DNA of 49,332 bases from Paracoccaceae bacterium (lineage in GTDB: Bacteria; Pseudomonadota; Alphaproteobacteria; Rhodobacterales; Rhodobacteraceae): NCBI GenBank assembly GCA_007692585.1, contig REBU01000071.1, forward strand, positions 1 through 49,332, in the 5' to 3' direction. The position numbers were made by a program, and so were the translations under genes. This document shows, one piece after another, positions 16,947-26,691 of the stretch (the first letter of the stretch is position 1; each line of letters opens with the position of its first letter). Below the pieces are notes generated by a model. It was given only the letters and a program-made list of their open reading frames with translations. It had not been told where the DNA came from and made no database searches.

Positions 16947-17884
16947 CCGCGGCGCGCCTCGATCGCCTCCCATATCAGCGCTGCGCCATTGGTGCCGTCG
17001 AAGCGCTCCAGCTCCTGCAGACCCGTGGGCGAGGTGACATTGATCTCGGTCAGGTAATCGCCAATGACGTCGATGCCCACGAAAACCTGTCCCTTTTCGC
17101 GCAGAAGGGGGCCGATGGCCGCGCAGATCTCGCGGTCGCGCGCGGTCAGTTTCACGGGTTCCGGGCGTCCGCCAACATGCATGTTGGACCGCGTTTCGCC
17201 TGCCGCAGGCACGCGGTTGATCGCGCCTATGGGCTGGCCATCGACCAGGATGATGCGCTTGTCGCCCTTGCTCACGGCGGGCAGGAATTTCTGCACGATC
17301 AGCGGTTCACGGTTGATGCCGGTGAACAGCTCGTGCAGCGACGCCAGATTGCGGTCGTTGGGGTCAAGGCGAAACACCCCTGCGCCGCCATTGCCATAGA
17401 GCGGCTTGAGGATCACATCCCCATGCTTGGCCTTGAAGGCGCGGATCGTCGCCAGATCCCGGGCGATCATCGTCGGCGGTGTGAGCGCCGGGAATTGCAG
17501 CACGAGCAGTTTTTCGGGATAGTTGCGCACCCAGAACGGATCATTCACGACCAGCGTGCGCGGATGGATCATGTCGAGCAGATGCGTCGTGGTGATATAG
17601 CCCATGTCGAAGGGCGGGTCCTGACGCAACCAGACGACATCGAACTGGCCCAGATCCACGTCTTCTTCAGGTCCGAATTCGACATGCGCGCCCTTGACCG
17701 CCTGCAAATGTACTGCGCGTGCGCGTGCCATGATGCGGCCTTCGCGGAAGCTGAGCTGGTCGGGCGTGTAGACATGGACCTCATGACCGCGCGTCTGGGC
17801 TTCAAGCGCGATCCGGAAACTGCTATCGGCCGAGATATCGACGGCCTCGATCGGGTCCATCTGAAAAGCTACGCGCAGGGTCAT
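16943..17884 (-). CDS. gshB: Glutathione synthetase
   Basis: A 313-residue ATP-grasp enzyme that joins glycine to gamma-glutamylcysteine, the second step of glutathione synthesis. Typical GshB stretches are [17 protein letters not shown] at the N-terminus, [18 protein letters not shown], the glycine-rich ATP-grasp loop [14 protein letters not shown] and the C-terminal [20 protein letters not shown]. Length matches the family (about 315). A glutathione reductase gene (gor) lies elsewhere in this window. It lies 83 bp after yraN on the same strand. Confidence 0.97.
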   Translation of the reverse strand: MTLRVAFQMDPIEAVDISADSSFRIALEAQTRGHEVHVYTPDQLSFREGRIMARARAVHLQAVKGAHVEFGPEEDVDLGQFDVVWLRQDPPFDMGYITTTHLLDMIHPRTLVVNDPFWVRNYPEKLLVLQFPALTPPTMIARDLATIRAFKAKHGDVILKPLYGNGGAGVFRLDPNDRNLASLHELFTGINREPLIVQKFLPAVSKGDKRIILVDGQPIGAINRVPAAGETRSNMHVGGRPEPVKLTARDREICAAIGPLLREKGQVFVGIDVIGDYLTEINVTSPTGLQELERFDGTNGAALIWEAIEARRG

Positions 17885-17967
17885 TCTGTCCTCATGTCAT
17901 CGGCGCACAAGTCCTGCCTGTGCGCGTCCTAGATGCCGGATGCGCGCGAAGCATGCAATGGCCCGGC

Positions 17968-18321
17968 TCAGGGCGCGAGGGCGTTATGCAGAACCGAGAC
18001 CTGGCCATGGGCATTGACCAGTGCCACATCAAAGCGGGTTTCGGTCAGCTGGCCCTTGGGCGTCAGGCCGAGAAATTCTGACGCTGTGTCGAGGATACGG
18101 CCTATCTGCGCTGCCCCCAGACGTGCCAGCGCCGCATCGAAGCTACGACTTTTCTTCACTTCGACAAAGACCACCACGGCGTCTTTTTCCAACACCAGAT
18201 CAATTTCCCCGCGCGCGCCCCGGAACCGTCGCGCAAGGATCTGATATCCCTGATCGAGATAGTCCCGCAGCACCGAGGCTTCTGCGGCAAGGCCGGCATG
18301 GTAGTTGCGCGTCTGTTTCAT
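17968..18321 (-). CDS. yraN: YraN/UPF0102 family endonuclease-like protein
   Basis: A 117-residue protein with the Holliday-junction-resolvase-like UPF0102 fold. The PD-(D/E)xK-like residues are visible as GEIDLVL (D41) and FVEVKKS (E54, K56). The cellular role of the family is not settled. The ATG at 18321 overlaps the rsmI stop by 4 nt. The neighbourhood rsmI-yraN with a PBP-activator lipoprotein on the other side is the same set as E. coli yraL-yraM-yraN, which supports the call. Confidence 0.92.
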   Translation of the reverse strand: MKQTRNYHAGLAAEASVLRDYLDQGYQILARRFRGARGEIDLVLEKDAVVVFVEVKKSRSFDAALARLGAAQIGRILDTASEFLGLTPKGQLTETRFDVALVNAHGQVSVLHNALAP

Positions 18322-19196
18322 TCCGGTTTCTCCTTGGCCAGAGCAGCCTGATAGACTTGCCTGCGCGGCAGGCCCAGCTTTTGCGCGACATGGCTGACAG
18401 CGTCCTTCAGCCGCAGCTCGCCCAGGGCATCGTCCAGTGCCGCATCGAGCGTCTCCGCATCCGCGACAGGCGCTTCCCCGCGATCCACGAGAAGCACGAT
18501 TTCCCCTTTCAGAACCCGGTCGCGCAGGGCATCGGCCAATTCGCCCAGCGACATACGCAGCACTTCCTGATGCCGTTTGGTTAGCTCGCGGCACATCGCC
18601 GCCTGACGATCCTTGCCAAGACCTTCGCATAAAGCATCTAACAGCCGGTTAATGCGTTTGGGGGATTCATAGAAGATCAGCGTGGCCGGGATTGCTGCGG
18701 CCTCGGCGATGAATTTGCGCCTTGCGCCCGCCTGTGTCGGCGCAAACCCCAGAAAGCAGAAACGGTCCGAAGGCAGTCCCGCCACGGTCAGCGCAGCCAG
18801 CGCGGCGGAAGGGCCGGGGGCCGTGTGCAGATTGAAGCCTTCCTCGATCACCGCGCGCGCCAGCTGAAACCCCGGATCGGCCACCAGCGGCGTGCCAGCT
18901 TCCGAGGCATAGATGACGCTCTTGCCCTCTGCCAGCGCCGCGAGGATCGTCGGTCGCATCCGCGCCCCGTTGTGATCGTGATAAGCCAGCACGCGGCGTC
19001 CGTTCAGCGCGATGGCGTGGATTTCCATCAGATGGCGCAGGCTGCGGGTGTCTTCGGCCACCAGCACATCGCCGCCCGCCAGCAGATCGAGCGCATGCAG
19101 CGTGATGTCGCGCGCCGCGCCGATGGGCGTGGCGATCAGATGCAGACCCGGTGCGATGGCGCGGGCAGCAGAACTATGGGGCAGGTCGTCGCACAT
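18318..19196 (-). CDS. rsmI: 16S rRNA (cytidine-1402-2'-O)-methyltransferase
   Basis: A 292-residue SAM-dependent enzyme of the tetrapyrrole-methylase fold. Family markers are LIATPIGAARDITLHAL near the N-terminus, AEDTRSLRHLM, the SAM loop YASEAGTPLVADPGF, APGPSA and FYESPKRI. It 2'-O-methylates C1402 of 16S rRNA together with RsmH in E. coli. The start is placed at the ATG at 19196; the frame stays open to a TTG at 19250, and neither has a convincing ribosome site. It is the first gene of rsmI-yraN-gshB-esterase and diverges from the lipoprotein gene. Confidence 0.95.
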   Translation of the reverse strand: MCDDLPHSSAARAIAPGLHLIATPIGAARDITLHALDLLAGGDVLVAEDTRSLRHLMEIHAIALNGRRVLAYHDHNGARMRPTILAALAEGKSVIYASEAGTPLVADPGFQLARAVIEEGFNLHTAPGPSAALAALTVAGLPSDRFCFLGFAPTQAGARRKFIAEAAAIPATLIFYESPKRINRLLDALCEGLGKDRQAAMCRELTKRHQEVLRMSLGELADALRDRVLKGEIVLLVDRGEAPVADAETLDAALDDALGELRLKDAVSHVAQKLGLPRRQVYQAALAKEKPE

Positions 19197-19308
19197 GGAG
19201 AAGAACAAGCTTTGGCTAAGGGAAAATCCACTGGAGCGTTTACTTCGCAAACCCCCGCGCTTAGTGTGAAGCTTCGGATCTTATGATGCAAGGCAGGAGT
19301 AATGGTGC

Positions 19309-20490
19309 ATGGGTAAGCCAACCTCATCCGATCAGTCCAGACGACTCAGCCGTCGGGCTATGCTGGGAGCGGTCGCGGCGTCGATGCTCGTGGCGGCCTG
19401 TGATGTGCCGGCGCTTGGCGGTCTTGCCAGCGGGTCTTCGCGCCCCACTGTCGTCGCGCTGATGCTGCCCGGCGGCGACAGCGACACGTCGCGGCAGTCA
19501 CTGGCGCGCGAGCTGGAAAATGCGGCACGGCTGGCCATGGCGGATATGGACGGGGTGCAGATCGATCTGCGCGTTTATCAGGTCGGCGTCGATCCCAATC
19601 GTGCGGCCCAGCTGACCGCGCAGGCGATCAATGACGGCGCGCGGATCATCGTCGGTCCGTTGCATGGAAATGTCACGCAGGCCGTGGGCCCGGTCGCCGC
19701 GCAAGCGGGCGTCAATGTTCTGAGTTTCTCCAACAATCCGGAAGTGGCGGGTGGCAATGTCTTCCTGCTTGGACCGCTTTTTGAAAATACCGCGACCCGT
19801 ATTCTCAGCTATGCGGCGTCGCAGGGGCGTGGTCGGGTGATGATCCTGTCCGAACAGACCCCGGCGGGGCAAGTGGCCGAACGCGCGATCCAGATGGCGG
19901 CGCAGCGCACGGCCGCGACCATTGTGGCAACCCAATCCTATGCGTTCTCGCAACAAGGCATTTCTGCGGCACTGCCGCGCATTGCGCAGACGGCCGGGGC
20001 ATCAGGCGCGCAGAGCATCCTGATGACCGCAGGCTCGGAAGGCGCCTTGCCGCTGCTGGCTGAAAGCTTGCCGCGCAACAACGTCTCGCCGCGCGATTAT
20101 CAGTATATGGGGCTGACGCGCTGGGATATTCCGTCCGCAACTCTTGAACTGTCGGGCCTGCAGGGGGGCTGGTTCGCGCTGCCCGATCCGGCGCTGAGTG
20201 ACCAGTTCCGCGCCCGCTACCGTGCGGCGCACGGGGCGAATCCCACGCCTGTGGCGGCGCTCGGCTATGACGCGATTGCCGCGGTCGGTGCGATGATCCG
20301 CCGTGGTGGCAATGCGCCGTTCTCCGTCGATGCGCTGACCCGTCCGGATGGCTTCATCGGCGTCAACGGCATCTTCCGATTCCGCCGCGACGGGACGAAC
20401 GAGCGCGCTCTGGCAGTGGCCGAGATCCGCAACCAGCGCGTCCGGGTGCTCAGCCCGGCACCGCGCAGTTTTGCGGGGGGCGGATCCTGA
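19309..20490 (+). CDS. Penicillin-binding protein activator lipoprotein (LpoA/YraM type)
   Basis: A 393-residue lipoprotein with a type-1 periplasmic-binding fold. E. coli LpoA of this family activates PBP1A from the outer membrane. The signal contains a lipobox LVAAC with C31 as the lipidated residue; an RR pair (RRLSRRAMLG) just before the hydrophobic stretch also looks Tat-like. The body carries ARIIVGPLHGNVTQAVGPVA and LSFSNNPEVAGGNVFLLG as in the family. It is shorter than E. coli LpoA because the N-terminal TPR-like domain is absent. An AGGAG site lies 8-9 nt before the start. It diverges from rsmI. Confidence 0.9.
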   Translation: MGKPTSSDQSRRLSRRAMLGAVAASMLVAACDVPALGGLASGSSRPTVVALMLPGGDSDTSRQSLARELENAARLAMADMDGVQIDLRVYQVGVDPNRAAQLTAQAINDGARIIVGPLHGNVTQAVGPVAAQAGVNVLSFSNNPEVAGGNVFLLGPLFENTATRILSYAASQGRGRVMILSEQTPAGQVAERAIQMAAQRTAATIVATQSYAFSQQGISAALPRIAQTAGASGAQSILMTAGSEGALPLLAESLPRNNVSPRDYQYMGLTRWDIPSATLELSGLQGGWFALPDPALSDQFRARYRAAHGANPTPVAALGYDAIAAVGAMIRRGGNAPFSVDALTRPDGFIGVNGIFRFRRDGTNERALAVAEIRNQRVRVLSPAPRSFAGGGS

Positions 20491-20501
20491 CATCCGCCAG
20501 T

Positions 20502-23300
20502 ATGACGCCGATGGCGCTGACCCTGCCGGAAACTGCGCGCTATTCGGACCGCGCGGCCTTGCTGTTCCCGCCTGAACAGGTGCTGGACCTTGAGGCGCTC
20601 AATGCGCGACTTGACGCCGCGTTGGGCGATCCGGGCGCGCAGAGCGGCAAGGAACAGCGCAAGGTGATCGTGACGGAATTGCGCGCGGCGCTGCAGGCCG
20701 GGGCCGCGCGGCTGGAGGCGCTTTTCGCCGAGCATCCCGGCGAGGCACGCTCTTTCGTGGCCGCCAACACGCGACTGACCGATGCCATCGTCACCACTGC
20801 GTTGCGGGTCGTGCAAACGCGTCTGCACCCCAATGCCAATCCCTCGGAGGGCGAGCGTATCGCGGTGCTGGCCGTGGGCGGCTATGGGCGCGCCGAGATG
20901 GCGCCGCATTCCGATATTGATCTGTTGTTTCTGGTGCCGTGGAAAGTGACGGGCTGGGTTGAGCAGGTCATCGAATCGACGCTCTACATCATCTGGGACA
21001 TGAAGCTGAAGATTGGCCATGCCAGTCGCACCGTGGCGGAATGCCTGCGGCTCGGGCGCGAGGATATCACCATCCGCACAGCCCTGCTGGAGCATCGGTT
21101 TCTGTGCGGAAACGAGGGGCTGGCCCAGACCTTGCGCGAAAGGCTCTGGGGCGAGCTTTTCGCGCGCACTCATGCCGATTTTGTCGAAGCGAAACTGCTC
21201 GAACGCGCCGAGCGCCACAGCAAGATCGGTAACCAGCGCTACCTGCTGGAGCCGAATGTCAAGGAAGGCAAGGGCGGTTTGCGCGATCTGCAGACGCTCT
21301 ACTGGATCGCGAAATATATCCATGCGGTCGATCAGGCCGAAGAGCTGGTCGCGCTGGGCTTTTTTCGCGCCGAGGAATACCAGACCTTCCGCAAGGCCGA
21401 GACCTTCCTCTGGGCAGTCCGCTGTCACATGCACCACATCGCCGGACGGGCGGTCGAGCAGCTGACCTTCGATCTGCAGGTCGGTGTCGCCGAACGGATG
21501 GGCTATAGCGATCACGGGGGGCGGCGCGGCGTCGAGCATTTCATGCAGGATTATTTCCGCCATGCGACCCATGTGGGGGAACTGACGCGGATTTTCCTGA
21601 CCGAGCTCGAAGCGCGTCATGTCAAGCGCGGCCCGTCGCTGCGCAATCTTCTGACCCGACGCAAGAAACTGCGCGATGGTCTGAAAGTCATCCATAACCG
21701 GCTGGATATCGAAGATGCCGAAGACTTCCTGCGCGACCCGCTCAATATCCTGCGCCTGTTCGAGGATGGGCTGAGCACGGGCTATCTGTTGCATCCCAAT
21801 GCGATGCGTCTGGTGGCGGCCAATCTGCATCTGATCGACGAGCGCATGCGCAACGACCCCGAAGCGCGCAAGATCTTCCTGCGCATGATGCTCAACCACG
21901 CCAACCCCGAGCGCGCCTTGCGGCGGATGAACGAGCTGGGGGTTCTGAGCGCGTTTCTACCCGAATTCGAGCCGATCGTGGCGATGATGCAGTTCAACGT
22001 GTACCATCACTACACGGTCGACGAGCACACGCTTCAGTGCATCAGCACCTTGGCACAGATCGAGCGCGAGGAACTGGTCGAGGCGCTGCCCATTGCCTCG
22101 CGTATCCTGCGGGACGGGGTCAATCGCCGGGTGCTCTATGTGGCGCTGCTGCTGCATGATATCGGCAAGGGGCGGCCCGAAGATCATTCCGTTCTGGGCG
22201 CACAGATCGCGCGCCGGGTGACGCCGCGTCTGGGGCTGAAGAAAGCGGAATGCGAGACTGTTGAATGGCTGGTGCGCTATCATCTGCTGATGGCCGACAC
22301 GGCGCAGAAACGCGATATTTCGGACCCGCGCACGCTGCGCGATTTTGCGAAGCTTGTGAAGACGCGCGAACGGCTGGACCTGCTGACCGTGCTGACGGTC
22401 TGCGACATACGCGGGGTCGGGCCGGGGACATGGAACAACTGGAAAGCGCAGCTGTTGCGCACGCTCTACCGCGAAACGGCCAATGCTCTGGAAACCGGGC
22501 TGGAAGCGATCAATCGCGAGAACCGCGCCACCGAGGCCAAGCGCGCCCTGCGCTTGGAGCTTGCCGGCTGGCCACGCAGCGCGCGCCGCACCGAACTTGC
22601 GCGCCACTACGATCCTTACTGGCAGGGTCTGCCCACTGACACGCACAAGGTCTTTGCCTATCTGCTGGAAAAGATCTCGGCCGATGAGATCCGCATTGAT
22701 CTGCATCCCGACCCTGATCGCGACGCGACCCGGGCCTGTTTTGTGCTGTCCGACCATCCCGGTATCTTCGCGCGTTTTGCTGGCGCGCTGGCGCTGGTGG
22801 GCGCGAATATCGTTGATGCGCGCACCTATACCACCAAGGACGGCTTCGCGACGGCGGTGTTCTGGATTCAGGATGCCGAAGGCCACCCCTATGAGGACAC
22901 ACGCCTGCCCCGCCTGCGCACGATGATCGAGCGGACGCTCGCGGGTGAAGTCGTGGCCTCGAAAGCGCTGGTCGACCGTGACAAGGTCAAGAAGCGCGAA
23001 CGTGCCTTCCGCGTGCCGACGGCGATCAGTTTCGACAATGAAGGCTCCGAGATCTACACGATCATCGAAGTGGATACCCGCGACCGTCCCGGCCTGCTCT
23101 ATGATCTGGCGCGCACATTTGCGGATGCCAATGTTTATATTGCCAGCGCTGTGATTGCGACTTATGGCGTGCAGGCCGTCGATACATTTTATGTGAAAGA
23201 CATGTTCGGACTGAAACTGCATTCCAAATCCCGCCAGGATGCGCTGGAAAAGAAACTGCGCGCGGCGATTGCTGCGGGGGCCGAGCGGGCGGCAAGCTGA
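20502..23300 (+). CDS. glnD: Bifunctional PII uridylyltransferase/uridylyl-removing enzyme
   Basis: A 932-residue GlnD, the nitrogen-status sensor that uridylylates PII proteins when glutamine is low and removes UMP when it is high. The nucleotidyltransferase motif is GGYGRAEMAPHSDIDLLF (126-143, D138 and D140), followed by a helical domain, an HD hydrolase motif LLLHDIGKGRPEDHS near residue 550, and two C-terminal ACT domains (around HPGIFARFAGALALVGANIVDA and DRPGLLYDLARTFADANVYIASAVI) that bind glutamine. Length matches alphaproteobacterial GlnD. It starts 12 bp after the lipoprotein gene and its stop overlaps the murJ start by 1 nt. Confidence 0.97.
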   Translation: MTPMALTLPETARYSDRAALLFPPEQVLDLEALNARLDAALGDPGAQSGKEQRKVIVTELRAALQAGAARLEALFAEHPGEARSFVAANTRLTDAIVTTALRVVQTRLHPNANPSEGERIAVLAVGGYGRAEMAPHSDIDLLFLVPWKVTGWVEQVIESTLYIIWDMKLKIGHASRTVAECLRLGREDITIRTALLEHRFLCGNEGLAQTLRERLWGELFARTHADFVEAKLLERAERHSKIGNQRYLLEPNVKEGKGGLRDLQTLYWIAKYIHAVDQAEELVALGFFRAEEYQTFRKAETFLWAVRCHMHHIAGRAVEQLTFDLQVGVAERMGYSDHGGRRGVEHFMQDYFRHATHVGELTRIFLTELEARHVKRGPSLRNLLTRRKKLRDGLKVIHNRLDIEDAEDFLRDPLNILRLFEDGLSTGYLLHPNAMRLVAANLHLIDERMRNDPEARKIFLRMMLNHANPERALRRMNELGVLSAFLPEFEPIVAMMQFNVYHHYTVDEHTLQCISTLAQIEREELVEALPIASRILRDGVNRRVLYVALLLHDIGKGRPEDHSVLGAQIARRVTPRLGLKKAECETVEWLVRYHLLMADTAQKRDISDPRTLRDFAKLVKTRERLDLLTVLTVCDIRGVGPGTWNNWKAQLLRTLYRETANALETGLEAINRENRATEAKRALRLELAGWPRSARRTELARHYDPYWQGLPTDTHKVFAYLLEKISADEIRIDLHPDPDRDATRACFVLSDHPGIFARFAGALALVGANIVDARTYTTKDGFATAVFWIQDAEGHPYEDTRLPRLRTMIERTLAGEVVASKALVDRDKVKKRERAFRVPTAISFDNEGSEIYTIIEVDTRDRPGLLYDLARTFADANVYIASAVIATYGVQAVDTFYVKDMFGLKLHSKSRQDALEKKLRAAIAAGAERAAS

Positions 23301-24874
23301 TGGCCCGTATCCGGCTTGTGGCGGGGTTCCTGACCGTAGGGCTATGGACGCTGCTCAGCCGTGTCTTTGGCTTCGTGCGCGACGTGATGATGGCGGCCTA
23401 TCTCGGGGCAGGGCCAGTAACGGACGCGTTCTTCGTGGCCTTCTCGCTGCCCAACATGTTCCGCCGCTTCTTCGCCGAAGGGGCGTTCAATTTCGCCTTT
23501 GTGCCGATTTTCGCCAAGAAGCACGAGGCAGGCGAGGATGCCGAGAGCTTTGCGCGCGATGCGTTCTGGGGCATGGCCGCGGTTCTCTTGGTGTTTTCCA
23601 CGCTCGCTGTGATCGCAATGCCCTTTCTGGTCTGGGCCATGGCGGCGGGATTCGCGCAGGATGAGCGTTTCGACATGGCTGTGGTCTTCGGGCGTGTGGC
23701 CTTTCCCTATATCTTTTTCATCTCGCTGACGGCGCTTCTGTCGGGGATGCTGAACGCGGTCGGGCGGTTCACCGCCGCTGCCGCCGCCCCGGTGTTGCTG
23801 AATGTGGTCTTCGTGGCCGCGATGCTGCTCGCGGATCGCGCAGGCTGGCCGATGGGGCTGACGCTGGCCTGGGCCGTGCCGGTGGCCGGCGTGGTGCAGC
23901 TTGCCGCGCTCTGGGTCGCAGTGCGCCGGGCAGGGTTCGCGATGCGGTTTCGCCGCCCACGCCTGACACCGGAATTGAAGCGGCTGGCGATCATCGCGGC
24001 CCCTGCGGTGCTGGCGGGTGGCGTGGTGCAGATCAACCTGATCGTGGGTCGCCAGGTCGCGAGCTTCACGGAAAACGCGGTCTCCTGGCTGTCCTATGCC
24101 GACCGGCTCTATCAGCTGCCGTTGGGCGTGGTGGGGATCGCGGTCGGCGTCGTGCTTCTGCCGGAACTGTCGCGGCGCCTGCGCGCGGGTGACGAGGGCG
24201 CGGGCCAGCACAGTTTCAACCGGGGCCTCGAATTTTCGCTGTTCCTGACTGTGCCGTCAGCCGTTGCGCTGGTGGTGATCGCAACGCCGATCGTCGCGGT
24301 GCTGTTCGGGCGCGGGGTCTGGACCGAGACGGATACGGCTTCCACAGCGCTGGCGCTGGCGGTCTATGCGCTCGGGCTTCCGGCTTTCGTTCTGCACAAG
24401 GTCTTGCAGCCCTTGTATTACGCGCGCCATGACACGAAACGCCCTTTCAAATACGCGCTGGTGTCGATGGTGGTGAATGCACTCGTGGCCATCGGGCTGA
24501 TGCCGGTGATGGGCTTCGTCGCGGCGGCGCTGGCAACGACGCTCGCGGCCTGGGTGATGGTCTGGCAGCTTTGGGTGGGCTCGCGCGGGATGGGGCAGGC
24601 GGCGCAGCTTGATGCGCAGCTCAAGCGGCGCCTCTGGCGGATCGTGCTGGCCGCAGCGGTCATGGGGGCCGCGCTGCATGGGCTGCATCTCATGCTTGTG
24701 GGGCTGCTTGCGCAATCGTGGCTGCGCTATCTTGCGCTGCTGGGGCTGATCCTCGGCGGGTCCGCCGTCTATCTGGGGCTGGGGCAGGTCATCGGTGCGT
24801 TCAATCTGTCGGAGCTGCGCTTGGCGCTCAAGCGGTCACGCGCGTCGAAAGCGGCGGATGAAGCCGGGGCGTAG
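23300..24874 (+). CDS. murJ: Lipid II flippase MurJ (MviN)
   Basis: A 524-residue MOP-superfamily membrane protein with about 14 hydrophobic segments that flips lipid II across the inner membrane. The N-terminal LLSRVFGFVRDVMMAAYLGAGPVTDAFFVAF and the SLPNMFRRFFAEGAFNFAFVPIF block are diagnostic. Its ATG overlaps the glnD stop (TGATG), so it is coupled to glnD, an arrangement also seen in other alphaproteobacteria. With the upstream lipoprotein gene, this strand carries two peptidoglycan genes flanking glnD. It overlaps the convergent rhomboid-like gene by 39 bp. Confidence 0.97.
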   Translation: MARIRLVAGFLTVGLWTLLSRVFGFVRDVMMAAYLGAGPVTDAFFVAFSLPNMFRRFFAEGAFNFAFVPIFAKKHEAGEDAESFARDAFWGMAAVLLVFSTLAVIAMPFLVWAMAAGFAQDERFDMAVVFGRVAFPYIFFISLTALLSGMLNAVGRFTAAAAAPVLLNVVFVAAMLLADRAGWPMGLTLAWAVPVAGVVQLAALWVAVRRAGFAMRFRRPRLTPELKRLAIIAAPAVLAGGVVQINLIVGRQVASFTENAVSWLSYADRLYQLPLGVVGIAVGVVLLPELSRRLRAGDEGAGQHSFNRGLEFSLFLTVPSAVALVVIATPIVAVLFGRGVWTETDTASTALALAVYALGLPAFVLHKVLQPLYYARHDTKRPFKYALVSMVVNALVAIGLMPVMGFVAAALATTLAAWVMVWQLWVGSRGMGQAAQLDAQLKRRLWRIVLAAAVMGAALHGLHLMLVGLLAQSWLRYLALLGLILGGSAVYLGLGQVIGAFNLSELRLALKRSRASKAADEAGA

Positions 24875-25504
24875 CAAGCGGCCCAGCGCGTAACCTGTCA
24901 GACAGGCCACAAGATCAGCCACCCAGTCCAACCCGCCGCCCACGACCAGCGCAAGGACCAGCCGCGCGCTGATCAGCACGAAGACAAGCCCCAGCGCCGT
25001 GATCCTGGCGCGCCGCTCCCCCGCGCCATGCCAGACGACACCCGCATAACAGCCTGCGAGCGCGAAGATCAGCGGATAGCCCCCGATCAGCCACGCGCCG
25101 GGATCCGCCAGCAGCCCAAAGGCCAGCCCGCCTGCGACCTGCGACAGCGCCAGCACCGCAAGCACGCGCGCAGACCCCAAAGCTTCCGCGCAGACCTTGC
25201 CGAGCGCGGCCGTGATCACCACCACAAGCCCCGCCTGCGCCGGGCCGAGATGGACGAAGCCATACGCGAGATAGCGCAGCAGATGCTCGGGCGGGGTCTG
25301 GCGCGTCTCGATCATCCAGCCTTGCAGCTCGGGCGTGATCCCTGCCAGCACCAGCGCTTGTGCGCGCCAGCCTGCGCTGCCGGCCCAATTCACCAGCCCA
25401 TGCGCGCCCGCCCAGAGCACCAGCTCGACACTGGCAATCGCGATGACCAGAAGCCAGACCGCGAAGGGCAGGGGGTTGAGGATGCGTGCGCGCGCGTCTG
25501 TCAT
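24836..25504 (-). CDS. Rhomboid-like membrane protein lacking catalytic residues
   Basis: A 222-residue protein with about six hydrophobic segments and a rhomboid-type arrangement: an early RYLAYGFVHLG segment in place of the HxxxN loop, then LIGGYPLIFALAG (139-151) where active rhomboids have GxSG, and ADLVACLTGYALG near the end where they have a histidine. Here the nucleophile serine aligns with Y143 and the histidine with D197, so the Ser-His dyad is absent. It is most likely an inactive rhomboid-like (pseudoprotease) protein that binds rather than cleaves membrane clients; that is inference. It overlaps the murJ end and diverges from trpS. Confidence 0.78.
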   Translation of the reverse strand: MTDARARILNPLPFAVWLLVIAIASVELVLWAGAHGLVNWAGSAGWRAQALVLAGITPELQGWMIETRQTPPEHLLRYLAYGFVHLGPAQAGLVVVITAALGKVCAEALGSARVLAVLALSQVAGGLAFGLLADPGAWLIGGYPLIFALAGCYAGVVWHGAGERRARITALGLVFVLISARLVLALVVGGGLDWVADLVACLTGYALGRLLRPGFIRRFRRA

Positions 25505-25583
25505 CTGGCCTGCCCTGAGTTGACCTTGTCAGGCCCCAAGGCTAATGCAGCGCGACCGCCTTTTCCAGACAGGAGCCCGCGAG

Positions 25584-26621
25584 ATGTCCGACGCGCCCGC
25601 CAAGACTTTCCCGAAACGTATCTTTTCGGGCATCCAGCCCTCTGGTGGGCTGACGCTGGGCAATTATCTGGGCGCGATCAAGCGCTTTGTCGCCGCGCAG
25701 GATGAAGGCATCGAGACGATCTATTGCATGGTCGATCTGCACGCGATCACGGTCTGGCAAGACCCCGAAAAGCTGCGCCACGCGACGCGCGAGCTGGCAG
25801 CGGGTTATATCGCCGCCGGACTGGACCCCGCGCGTTCGATCCTGTTCAACCAGTCCCAGGTCGCGGCCCATGCGCAACTCGCGTGGATTTTCAACTGCGT
25901 GGCGCGGATGGGCTGGCTGCGGCGGATGACGCAGTTCAAGGACAAGGCAGGCAAACATGCCGAGGAAGCCTCGGTCGGGCTCTTCGCCTATCCCAACCTG
26001 ATGGCCGCCGATATTCTGGCCTATCACGCGACCCATGTGCCTGTGGGCGAGGATCAGAAACAGCATCTGGAACTGACGCGCGACATTGCGATCAAGTTCA
26101 ACCACGATTTCGGCGTGGATTTCTTTCCCATCGTCGAGCCGGTGATCGAAGGCGCCGCGACCCGTGTGATGAGCTTGCGTGACGGGACGAAAAAGATGTC
26201 GAAATCCGACCCGTCCGACCAGTCGCGGATCAACCTGACCGATGATGCTGACGCGATTGCCCAGAAGATCCGCAAGGCGCGCACCGACCCCGAGCCCTTG
26301 CCCGAGACGTTGGAGGGGCTGGAGGGCCGGGCCGAGGCGCGCAATCTGGTCAATATCTACGCCGCCCTCGCGGATATGACGCCTGAAGCGGTGATCGCGG
26401 CGCATGGCGGGCAGGGGTTCGGGGCGTTCAAGCCCGCGCTGGCGGAACTCGCGGTCGAGAAACTTGCGCCGCTCAATGCCGAGATGCGCCGCCTGATGCA
26501 GGATGTGGCCGAGATCGACCGCGTTCTGGGCGAAGGGGCCGCCCGCGCCGATGCGATTGCCGCGCCGATTCTGGCGCACACTTATGAGATTGTTGGCATG
26601 ATCCGGTCGCGAAAAGAGTGA
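25584..26621 (+). CDS. trpS: Tryptophanyl-tRNA synthetase
   Basis: A 345-residue class I synthetase that charges tRNA-Trp. The HIGH equivalent is TLGNYLGA (24-31), after [10 protein letters not shown], and the KMSKS loop is [10 protein letters not shown] near residue 204. The ATG at 25584 follows AGGAG with 8-nt spacing; an in-frame ATG at 25545 lies upstream without a comparable site. It is single-copy in this window and closed by a strong terminator 20 bp after the stop. Confidence 0.97.
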   Translation: MSDAPAKTFPKRIFSGIQPSGGLTLGNYLGAIKRFVAAQDEGIETIYCMVDLHAITVWQDPEKLRHATRELAAGYIAAGLDPARSILFNQSQVAAHAQLAWIFNCVARMGWLRRMTQFKDKAGKHAEEASVGLFAYPNLMAADILAYHATHVPVGEDQKQHLELTRDIAIKFNHDFGVDFFPIVEPVIEGAATRVMSLRDGTKKMSKSDPSDQSRINLTDDADAIAQKIRKARTDPEPLPETLEGLEGRAEARNLVNIYAALADMTPEAVIAAHGGQGFGAFKPALAELAVEKLAPLNAEMRRLMQDVAEIDRVLGEGAARADAIAAPILAHTYEIVGMIRSRKE

Positions 26622-26642
26622 GCGCGTGTAATGCGTCACACA

Positions 26643-26672
26643 AAAAAGCCCCGGTCGCGACCGGGGCTTTTT
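26643..26672. terminator. Bidirectional rho-independent terminator after trpS
   Basis: A perfect 30-bp palindrome with arms AAAAAGCCCCGGTCG / CGACCGGGGCTTTTT. The GC core flanked by A-run and T-run gives a stem plus U-tract on both strands, so it can stop trpS transcripts (plus) and those of the L,D-transpeptidase gene (minus), whose stop is 20 bp away. Confidence 0.92.
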
Positions 26673-26691
26673 CATTATGTGAAATCGTTTT

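Noticed and set aside
20265-23222. Two long minus-strand ORFs over the lipoprotein gene and glnD
   Set aside because: Shadow frames of GlnD; they lack ribosome sites and recognisable domains.
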